39,203 nt of DNA from Acidobacteriota bacterium (GTDB taxonomy: Bacteria > Acidobacteriota > Holophagae > Acanthopleuribacterales > Acanthopleuribacteraceae). The stretch is taken from the NCBI GenBank assembly GCA_030066195.1, contig JASJCB010000096.1, forward strand, positions 1 to 39,203, given 5' to 3'. This document shows, piece by piece, positions 25,588 to 34,000 of this stretch. The position numbers were made by a program, and so were the translations under genes. Below the pieces are notes generated by a model. That model was not told where the DNA came from. It searched no databases and worked only from the letters and a program-made list of their open reading frames with translations. Within the stretch, counting starts at the first letter, position 1. The number at the start of each line of letters is the position of its first letter.

Positions 25588-25601
25588 TGACAGGTTTGTC
25601 A
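25588..25601. promoter_or_regulatory. Palindrome TGACA-GGTT-TGTCA upstream of the efflux operon
   Basis: TGACA and TGTCA are perfect inverted repeats around 4 nt, 50 nt before the adaptor start in the divergent intergenic region. It is a candidate operator, perhaps for the operon's own OmpR-type regulator, although such regulators more often bind direct repeats. Confidence 0.35.
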
Positions 25602-25620
25602 CAAATTGTAACAGTCTTTC

Positions 25621-25639
25621 CGATTGCCCATAGCAATCG
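25621..25639. promoter_or_regulatory. Palindrome CGATTGC-CCATA-GCAATCG between divergent units
   Basis: A perfect 7-bp inverted repeat around 5 nt lies between the efflux operon and the Cys-rich peptide gene, 16 nt upstream of the plus-strand promoter candidate. It may be a dimeric regulator site for either direction. Confidence 0.4.
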
Positions 25640-25654
25640 AGATCTAAAGAACAA

Positions 25655-25684
25655 TTGTTGATAAAGTACCGCATATGCTATTAT
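25655..25684 (+). promoter_or_regulatory. Candidate promoter for the Cys-rich peptide cassette
   Basis: TTGTTG (25655-25660) and TATTAT (25679-25684) are 18 nt apart and end 36 nt before the peptide's ATG at 25721. Confidence 0.5.
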
Positions 25685-25720
25685 GTGGCCGGCCTTTAAA
25701 AAAACTACTGGTGATTGATT

Positions 25721-25939
25721 ATGACAAAGAAGATCTTTGCAGCGATCTCAGTAATCGCCCTATTGGGTAGTATCTGGCTCAGCGCGGGAGGAACCGCCTG
25801 CCGTGATAACTACACTCTGTGTACGGAAGGCGGTTGCGGCGTCCTGGCTTATGGTATGAATTGTAAACTGAGATGTATCCTGCCCGACGGCTCCAAAGTA
25901 GACATTGCGTGCGGCCAAAAACCAAAGCCGGAACTATAA
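25721..25939 (+). CDS. Small secreted six-cysteine peptide
   Basis: The ATG at 25721 gives 72 aa: a signal-like N-terminus MTKKIFAAISVIALLGSIWL, then a 46-residue mature part with six cysteines at 27, 34, 39, 48, 52 and 64. An even number in an exported peptide suggests three disulfides. The organisation (MKKKIFAA-type leader, short Cys-rich end, next to a six-bladed propeller gene) recalls NVEALA-type peptides of Bacteroidota, but I do not see the NVEALA motif itself. The next gene starts 33 nt on and the cassette probably shares a transcript. Function is unknown; peptide signal, toxin or surface partner of the propeller are all possible. The ribosome site (GGTGAT) is mediocre. Confidence 0.7.
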   Translation: MTKKIFAAISVIALLGSIWLSAGGTACRDNYTLCTEGGCGVLAYGMNCKLRCILPDGSKVDIACGQKPKPEL

Positions 25940-25972
25940 ACGTCGGCTCCCAAAACCAGAAAGGAATAATCG

Positions 25973-27010
25973 ATGCACCATGCCTGCATGTTATTGGTAT
26001 TTTTATGCCTGTTTGCTTCAGGTACAGACAACGGAACCATGCTCACCCGAAACGTCATTCCCTTCGGTGATGATCAAGCCTGGCTTACCCTCTCCACCGA
26101 TATGGCCTTTGTGGGCGATTACCTCTACGTTGTAGAAAACCCGAAGCATCAGGTCAAAAAGGTTCGCGTCCAGTCGACGGTAACCTTTGAAGGCTACCTG
26201 GCCCAAAAGGGAGAAGGCCCGGGAGAGGTTTGGCTGCCCATCGAACTTTTGACTCGGGAAGACGGCAGCATTATCGTCAAGGACAACCGAGGCTTTTCTT
26301 TTTTCGACACAAAGGACGACTTTCAGCATCGCTTTCGTGTCTTCACTTCTTGGATCAGCGCGACATGGCTTTCGGGCCGGATTTACTACGCGGCGGCCGA
26401 TCCCGGTAAGGATCAGCTTATCTTTCCCTACACCCCGAACGGCAAAAAAGGCGCGGCATTTGCCCCTAAATTCCTCCAGGTAGATACCGCTCGCGGCGAT
26501 ATGGTTCGATTGGCGCATAACGAATCCTACCTCTATGAGGGTAGGTTACTAACCGACGGCCGAACTCTCTTCTATTTGAACAAGACCTTTGGAAAGGCTT
26601 GGACCTTCGATGATAAGAGTAAGTTGTTATCGGAAAAAAACCTGACCGGCATCTTCGGCCCGCACGGCGCCATGGTTGTCGAAAAGAATAAGAACTACCT
26701 GGAGAACCCTCACGAGATGGAGAAACCAGAGGGTTTTCTGAACTATTCCTTGTTCGACGATGCCTTCCTGTTGGAAGATAATATTTATTTACTCAGAGTG
26801 GTCAACGCATTGGATGGGTTCATCCCGGCCCACAAGGACATCTTCGTTTTGGATAAGAAAACCCTTACCCTGAAGGAAGTCCTCAAAGTCCCTTTCAAAC
26901 CAGGCGAATACTTTTGGACCTTTGCCGCGCGCGTGGAAAATGGCAAACATCGTCTGTATGCGATCATCGACATGGGAGAAGATACCAATCTGGTAGCGCT
27001 CGACCGATGA
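25973..27010 (+). CDS. Six-bladed beta-propeller exported protein
   Basis: This 345-aa protein starts at the ATG at 25973 with AAAGGA about 8 nt upstream. The N-terminus (ACMLLVFLCLFASG) is a signal sequence, with a Cys that could also fit a lipoprotein. The body shows propeller features: FVGDYLYVVEN, then the telltale KGEGPGEVWLP, LLTREDGSIIVKDN, FFDTKDDF, IFVLDKKTLTLKEVL and a final ENGKHRLYAIID strand. KGEGPGE is the hallmark of the '6-bladed beta-propeller' group common in Bacteroidota and Acidobacteriota. These proteins have no known catalytic residues and are thought to bind ligands or peptides outside the inner membrane. The stop overlaps the thioredoxin-like gene's start (ATGA). Confidence 0.8.
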   Translation: MHHACMLLVFLCLFASGTDNGTMLTRNVIPFGDDQAWLTLSTDMAFVGDYLYVVENPKHQVKKVRVQSTVTFEGYLAQKGEGPGEVWLPIELLTREDGSIIVKDNRGFSFFDTKDDFQHRFRVFTSWISATWLSGRIYYAAADPGKDQLIFPYTPNGKKGAAFAPKFLQVDTARGDMVRLAHNESYLYEGRLLTDGRTLFYLNKTFGKAWTFDDKSKLLSEKNLTGIFGPHGAMVVEKNKNYLENPHEMEKPEGFLNYSLFDDAFLLEDNIYLLRVVNALDGFIPAHKDIFVLDKKTLTLKEVLKVPFKPGEYFWTFAARVENGKHRLYAIIDMGEDTNLVALDR

Positions 27011-27438
27011 AGACCTATCTCTTTTGTGCGCTGCTGCTATTAGGCACCGGCATCCTGGCGGCAATCAATGCAAACTGCATTATGCTGAACCTGTTCGGGG
27101 CGCCGGAGATCGTCCGAAACGCCGCTTCTGAAAATGCCCAAGGCAAACTAGTCCTTCTTTACGGTTCGGATATTTGCAGTACCTGTCCCTCCGGCCGCAC
27201 TCTGCATCTCCTTCAGAGCAATGACATGACCTTTATGGTAGACCCGGAGTTCAGTGATTACGAAATTCAGGACTTCATGGAAACCTTTCAACTGAGCGGC
27301 GATGTGGTGAAAGCCGATCGAGAAGTAACTATCTGGCTGAAACGCCTGGCCCAATGTAAACAAGAGACCCGGTGGCGCCGTAACCTACGCCTGACATTCA
27401 ACGGCGGAGCATCCCCGGTGAAGGTAGAGACTTTTTAA
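27007..27438 (+). CDS. Thioredoxin-like exported protein, 3' end apparently frameshifted
   Basis: The ATG at 27007 overlaps the propeller's stop. The 143-aa product has a signal anchor (YLFCALLLLGTGILAAI) and then LVLLYGSDICSTCPSG, a strand followed by a C57-S-T-C60 pair as in thioredoxin-fold proteins. The region to about residue 125 looks like a compact alpha/beta domain. The last 15-20 residues (NGGASPVKVETF) look out of frame, because sensible coding sequence continues in the +2 frame to 27578. The intact gene would therefore be about 190 aa and end 12 nt before the next ATG. A role in reducing or folding the adjacent Cys-rich peptide is attractive but inferred. The frameshift could be real or a sequencing error. 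Confidence 0.65.
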   Translation: MKTYLFCALLLLGTGILAAINANCIMLNLFGAPEIVRNAASENAQGKLVLLYGSDICSTCPSGRTLHLLQSNDMTFMVDPEFSDYEIQDFMETFQLSGDVVKADREVTIWLKRLAQCKQETRWRRNLRLTFNGGASPVKVETF

Positions 27439-27578
27439 CGCAATATGGCGAGGATGTCCCCGGAGGCTTGAGCATAGAGCCCTTCTTGGTATTGATCAGC
27501 GAGGCGTCTATCGGATTCGATTATTATGGTACCCTAATCCCCGGTCCCCAGGTCCAGTTACCGCGCCCGGCCGGTTAG
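27384..27578 (+). pseudogene. Out-of-frame C-terminal part of the thioredoxin-like gene
   Basis: In the frame shifted by two relative to 27007, codons stay open from 27384 to a TAG at 27576-27578. The translation includes EGRDFLTQYGEDVPGG and SIEPFLVLISEASIGFDYYG, with alternating hydrophobic strands of the kind that close a thioredoxin fold. It has no start codon or ribosome site of its own and abuts the next gene's ribosome site. The simplest reading is that one indel between about 27384 and 27420 split a single gene. Confidence 0.55.
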
Positions 27579-27590
27579 ATAAGGAACGAC

Positions 27591-28013
27591 ATGGCTTTTC
27601 TTCAAATATTGACCACATTCAGCCTGTTCGGGTTGATTTGGGTGATTCAGTTGGTGCATTATCCCGCGTTTCGCTTTATAGCTGATGATCGCTTTCCCGC
27701 TTTTCACCGCTTTCATACCTTCCAGATCAGCCTGGTGGTCTTGCCTTTGATGTTGGTGGAGCTGGCCGCCGCTATCTGGTTGGCCGCGGTTCCACCGACA
27801 CGCGGCCCCTTTCAATGGGTCTTGCTGGGCTTGACTCTGCTTGTGTGGCTGTCTACCTTTGCCTTACAGGTGCCCTGTCATTCGAAACTGGGCGCCGGCA
27901 AGGACGATGTGCTGATTGATCGGCTGGTGCACACCAATTGGTTGCGTACCCTTGCCTGGAGCCTGAAAACCGGGCTGCTTGGATGGTCCTTTTACTTCTC
28001 TCATCCGGGCTGA
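27591..28013 (+). CDS. Small four-helix membrane protein
   Basis: This 140-aa protein has AAGGAACGAC directly before the ATG at 27591. Four hydrophobic helices are evident near residues 4-24, 45-65, 75-97 and 115-135. Conserved-looking polar residues sit at the membrane edges: LVHYPAF after helix 1, FHRFHTFQ before helix 2, QVPCHSKLG after helix 3 and TNWLRTLAWS before helix 4. The His/Pro/Trp pattern resembles a family of hypothetical integral membrane proteins seen in several phyla, which I cannot name. No enzyme motif is visible. It may be the last gene of the peptide/propeller cassette or independent; a bidirectional terminator follows. Confidence 0.7.
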   Translation: MAFLQILTTFSLFGLIWVIQLVHYPAFRFIADDRFPAFHRFHTFQISLVVLPLMLVELAAAIWLAAVPPTRGPFQWVLLGLTLLVWLSTFALQVPCHSKLGAGKDDVLIDRLVHTNWLRTLAWSLKTGLLGWSFYFSHPG

Positions 28014-28015
28014 AA

Positions 28016-28047
28016 TCGGGTCGGAACTCGTATAAGCTCCGACCCGA
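28016..28047. terminator. Bidirectional terminator between convergent genes
   Basis: TCGGGTCGGA (28016-28025) and TCCGACCCGA (28038-28047) pair perfectly over 10 bp with a 12-nt loop, between the membrane-protein stop at 28013 and the NRPS stop at 28060. T-rich sequence follows on the plus strand. Confidence 0.7.
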
Positions 28048-28059
28048 ATTCCGTTCCGT

Positions 28060-31000
28060 TTATTTACTAAGGTACAGGTCCATCACTTTTGCCAACTCTT
28101 CCACATGGGGTTTGTTGACCATATTGGAGTGGTGACCGGCCGACGGATGGACCTCGATACCGCCTTTACAGCGCGATCCCCAGGTTTCAACCAGGTCCAG
28201 ATCCTTGCCTACGGTTTTCTCGCGGGCCGTAATCAGCACGCATTTGCCCGGATATTCCTCCGGCGTGTAACCGTGGTTGGCGTGGTGGTTGGCCCAGAAG
28301 ACCTGCCACAGTTTGTCCAACTGAGAGGCGCCGATCTCCGGCGGCAGCACTCCTGCTTCCTTGGCGCGGTTGAGGACATAGCCGATCTGGTCTTCCGTTT
28401 CCAGGTCTTTCAAAATCTCGTAGGTAATGCCCAGGTCGGCGCCGAAGGTGGCGCTGAGTTCGGCAAGCAGGCCCATCAACATAATCGCGGTATCCTCGAT
28501 GGGACCCGAACCTACAAGGGCCAGCGGATAGGTGTCCACAATGACCAGCAGATCCACTTCATCGCCGCCGGCTACCAGTTGGCGCGCTGTTTCGAAGGCC
28601 AGCAGGCCGCCCAGCGACCAGCCGCCCACGCGGTAGGGTCCTTCCGGTTGAACTTGCTTGATGCCTTCCACATATTCGGCGACCATTTCCTTGAGATCCT
28701 TCAACGGCTCCTTGCCCAGCAGCACGCGTGATTGCACGCCGTAGAACGGCTGGTCCGGGCCAAGCAGGTGCGACAGGTCCTGGTAACACAGCACGGTTCC
28801 GCCGCCCGGGTGCAGGCAGAAGAACGGACGCCGGCTACCCAGGGGATTGATGGCCACCACACAACTGCTTTCAGTAACGCCCTCACCCGCCAGCATGACG
28901 GCAAAGGACTCGATATTGGGACCCTGGAACAGAGAAGCCAGATAGAATTCCACATCGAATTCCGCCTTGATGCGAGACATCAACTGTACCGCCAGCAGGC
29001 TGTGCCCGCCCAGTTCGAACCAGTTGTCGGTAACACCGATGGGCGTTACGCCCAGCAGGTCCTCCCAGATGTGCACCAACTTCAGTTCCAGGTTGCTGCG
29101 CGGCGCCACGTATTGGCCCTCGGGCCGCAACTTGGAGACCTTCAGTTTGAGCAGCGCCTTGCGGTCGATCTTGCGGTTGGGCGTCAGCGGCATCTGTTCA
29201 ATCAGCACGAAGGCGCCGGGGCACATGTAACCGGGCAGCGCCTCGCGGCACTGCTTGTTCAATTCCTGACGAACCGCAATGGTTTTGTCAAGCAGGTCAC
29301 CCTCGTTTTCGCCCTCCAGTTGGGTGATGCGCTCCGCTTTTACCTGAGTGTAGGCGACCAGTTGGGCCTCGCTCGTAGCGGTTGCTTCACGCAACATGAC
29401 CACGGCGCGCGAGACATCCGGATGCCGTTCCAGTACCGACTCGATGTCGCCCGGCTCGATGCGGAAGCCGCGTAGCTTCAACTGGAAGTCGGCGCGCGCA
29501 TGGAAAGCCACGTTGCCGTCGGCCAGGTAACGACCCATGTCGCCGGTTTTGTACAAGCGGTCGGTCTCATCGTCGGTGAAGGGGTTGGCGATAAAGCTCT
29601 CACCGGTGCGTTCGGGATCGTCCAGATAACCCAGCGCCATGTGGGGGCTGCGCATATAGATCTCGCCCAGTTCGCCCACGCCGGCCATTTGACCGTCCTG
29701 GTTGCGCACCAACAATTGCGCGTTTTTCATGCCGACCCCCAGAGGTTGCACCTTCTCCAGGCGAGCCACGTTTTCGGCCGTGGTTGCCACCTTATCCTCG
29801 GGCACGCGGTAGTAACCCACGGCGCGTTGGGTTTCGGTGGAACCGTAGGTATTGATCACGGTCACCTCAGGGGCCAGGATGCGTAACATCACCGCCTCGC
29901 GGCCGGTCAGGCGATCGCCCACGTAGAAGGCGGTGCGCAAAACCAGGGTCAGATCCTCGCGTGTGCCGGTAAGGATCTGACTCATGGCCGGGGTGAGGTT
30001 GGTGAAGGTGATCTTGTGGCGATCGTACCAACGGGCCAGGCCGCCGGGCGAAAAGTCTTCATCCTCGGGGATGCACAAGGTTGCGCCCAAACACAGGGGC
30101 GTGAAGATTTCCCGCTGCAGCGGATCGTGCGACAGGCCGGACAACATGCTGTAGCGGTCGTCCTCGGTGAGGTTGAACTCCTCGATCATCCACGGCAGGA
30201 AGTGGGTCAGCGAACCATGGCGGCCCACGATGCCCTTGGGACGTCCGGTGGAACCGGAGGTGAAACCGATCACCGCCGGGTCGTCGGGTTCCAGGGTCAC
30301 CGTTACATCGGCCTCGGGCGGATCGCCGGAACCGGGAATGGCGCCGATCAGCGTGCAGTCGCCCTCGTCGTCCAACAGGAAGCCGGCGCGGCAGTCCAGC
30401 TTTTCCACAAAGGCTTCCAGTTCTTCCGTCGGCTCCTCGGCATCTTCCAATTGCAGCCAGATTCTGGGATTCGCGATGTCCAGGAAGTCGATGAGGCGCG
30501 GTGTCGGAAAAGCGGGGTCCAACATCAGGAACACGCCGCCCGCTTTCATGGCCGCCATGATCGCCACGGCCAGTTCGGGTCCACGACGTCCGTAAATGGC
30601 AACCCGTTCGCCCTTTTCCAATCCCGCCGCCGACAACTGCCGGGCCAGAATCTCGATCTTTTCGGCCAAATCCTCATAGGTCCATTCCTCGTCATTCATG
30701 ATGAGGGCCGGGTGATCCGGGCGGCGTTCGGCGGCGCGCTCGAACCAATCGTTGACTGAACCCTGCCAGGTCGTTTCCAGGGGGGCGGTTGGATCGGGGA
30801 TGAGCTCGGCAGACTCGGGCGTGATCAGGCTGAATTCGCTGACGGGTTGCTCCGGTTTGGCAACCAGTTGTTCCAACATCATCTTGTACTGACCGGCGAA
30901 GGCCTGCATGCGGTCCTCGTCAAACAGGTCGGTGTTGTAGGAGATGCTGAAGTGAAGCGCGCCGTTATGCAATTCGCTGACATATAACTCGATGTCGAAC

Positions 31001-34000
31001 TTGGCGCCGATGTCGGGCATGGAAACGGGACGCATCTCCAGGTCCGGCAGACTGGCGCCGCCCTCCGGCAGGTTGAGCATGTTGAAGAAGATCTGGAACA
31101 GCGGGGTGCGGCTGCGGTCTCGTTGGACCTGCAACTCCTCCAGCAGTTTCTCGAAGGGGATATCGGCGTGCTCATAAGCGCCCAGGCTGGTTTCGCGCAC
31201 GCGGGCGATCAGTTCGATGAAGTTGGGATCGCCGGAAAGGTCGGTGCGCAAGACCAGGCTGTTGAGGAAGCAACCGATCAGGTTCTCCATGCCGCTGCGG
31301 TTGCGACCCGCGATGGGCGTCCCCACGGTCACGTCGTACTGACCGCAGATTCTGGCCAGCAGCAGTTTGAACCCGGCCAGCAGCACCATGAACAGGCTGG
31401 CCCCGTGTTGACGGGCGACGGCGTTGAGCTTCGCGCCGACCTCGCTTTCGAGCATGGTGCCCACCTTGGCGCCGTGGAAGGTCGTCATGATAGCGGGGCG
31501 CGGCCGATCGGTCGGAAAGTCCAGCGTGTTGAGATCCGAGCCGAGTTTTTCCTTCCAGTAACCCACCTGGCGGTCCAGTTCTTCGCCGCTCAGCCAGGTT
31601 CGTTGCCAGCCGGCAAAATCCGCGTATTGGTACGGAAGCGGCGGCAGTCGGTGCTCTTCGCCGCGTGAGAAACTGTTGTACAGGCTGACCAGTTCGCCCA
31701 CGAACACGCCCATGGACCAACCGTCGGAGATGATGTGGTGCATGGTCAGCAGAACCGCATGCCGGTTGGGAGCCAGGTAGATCAGGGTCAGGCGCAACAA
31801 GGGACCGGTCTTCAAGTTGAACGGCGCCAACGCCTCACGATTAGAAAGCTCCTGCAAGGCGGCGTCGCGCTCGGCCTCCGGCAGGTGGCTGATGTCGATC
31901 AGCGGCAACCTGACATCCACATGGTCCGCGATGACCTGGAAGGGAATGCCCTCTTCCTGATCGAAGGTGGTGCGCAGGCTTTCATGGCGCTGCAACATGC
32001 CGTTGAGGGCCCGCTCCAACGAGGGCAGGTCCAGTACGCCGATCATTTCAAGCGCACTGGGCATGTTATAGGTAGAGGTGGGACCTTCCAACTGGTCCAG
32101 GAACCACAGGCGCTCCTGGGCAAAGGAGAAGGGCAGCTTGTCCTCGCGGGAAATGGGCACAATGGGCGGAGCCTTGCGACCGCTCATTTCGGCGCGGCCG
32201 GTTTCCACGCTGTCGGCGAGTTCGGACAGTAGGGGATGTTCGAACATGGCGCGAACCGGCAGTTCCACGCCGAAGACGTCGCGAATGCGCGAAACAACTT
32301 GGGTGGCCAGCAGGCTGTGACCGCCCAGCATGAAGAAGTGGTCGTTGCGGCCCACCTGCGAGACGCCCAGAATCTCGGCCCAGATATTGGCCAACAATTC
32401 CTCGGCGGGATTGGCGGGCGGAATGTATTCGGTATTGCTCACCATGGGTTCCGGCGCGGGCAGGGCGCCGCGATCCAATTTGCCGTTGGGGGTCAGCGGG
32501 AAGGTGTCCAGGATCAGCATGGCGGAAGGAACCATGTATTCCGGCAGGTCGGCAAGCATGGCCTCGCGCCAATCGTGGATCAGGTCGCTTTCGAACCGGG
32601 CCTTGCGGGTTTGCTCGTCCAACATCACATAGGCAACCAGGCGCTTGTCGCCGGGTCGGTCCTCACGACACAAGACCACGGCCTCGCGCACACCTTCCTC
32701 TCTCATGAGACGCGCCTCGATTTCGCCCAACTCGATACGCAGACCTCGCAGCTTGACCTGGAAGTCGATACGGCCCATGTAGGCGATATTGCCGTCCGGC
32801 AGGAAGCGGCAGCGGTCGCCGGTACGGTACAGGCGAGCGCCCTCGACACCCAGGAAGGGATCGGGCACGAATTTCTCAGCGGTCATGGCGGGTCGATTGT
32901 GATAGCCGCGAGCCAGGTTGGCGCCGCCGATACATAACTCGCCGTGAACCCCGGCGGGCACGGGTTCGAAGTTGCGGTCCACGATATAGATCTGGGTATT
33001 GGCGACGGCCCGACCGATGGGAATCTGTCGATCGTCCGGCGAACACTTCCACCAGGTGACATCGATGGCCGCCTCGGTAGGTCCGTACAGGTTGTGCAGT
33101 TCGGTATCGTCCAGATTGTTGAAGAAGCGGTGCACCAACTCCGGCTGCAACGCCTCGCCGCTGCAAAATACCCGGCGCAGGGACGCGGCGCGCTCGCGGA
33201 CATCCTCGGCCAGGAAGACTTCCAACATGGACGGGACGAAGTGCATGGTGGTGGCGCCCTGCGCCTGGATGAGGTCGGCCATGTAAACCGGGTCCTTGTG
33301 ACCCTGCGGACGGGCCAGCACCATGCGGGCGCCGAACATCAGCGGCCAGAAGAATTCCCACGCGGAAACGTCGAAACTGAAGGGCGTCTTCTGCAAAACG
33401 CGGTCGTTTTCGGTAAGCCCGAACGCCTCCTGCATCCAATACAGCCGGTTGACCACGCCGCTGTGACGGTTGGCGGCGCCCTTGGGTTTGCCGGTGGAGC
33501 CGGAGGTGTAGATCATATAGACCATATCCTCGGGATCCGTAGCCGGCTCGGGGTTCTCGACGGGGCCGGACGGCAGATCTTCCAGTTGAACCACGGTAGC
33601 CGCGTCGCTGTTCAGATTGCGTTCGCCCTGAACCAGCAGGACGGGCACCCGCGCGTCTTCCAACATATAATTCAAGCGCTCCGACGGGTAATCCGGGTCC
33701 AGCGGCACATAGGCGCCGCCGGATTTCAGAATGCCCAACAGCCCGACCACCATCTCCAGGGAGCGCTCGGCGCAAATACCCACGGGCGTGTTGCGATCGA
33801 CGCCCAGGCCGCGCAGGTGAGCGGCCAGGCGGTCGGCGCGTTCGTTCAATTGCGCGTAGGTCAGCATATCGCCGCCTGCCGGGTTCTCGTCGCCGTTACC
33901 CGCGAAAACCACCGCCGGTGCGTCGGGTGTACGTGCCGCCTGGGTTTCGATACAACCGTGAACCGTCTTGAAATAGTCGTATTCCACCGCGGTATCGTTC

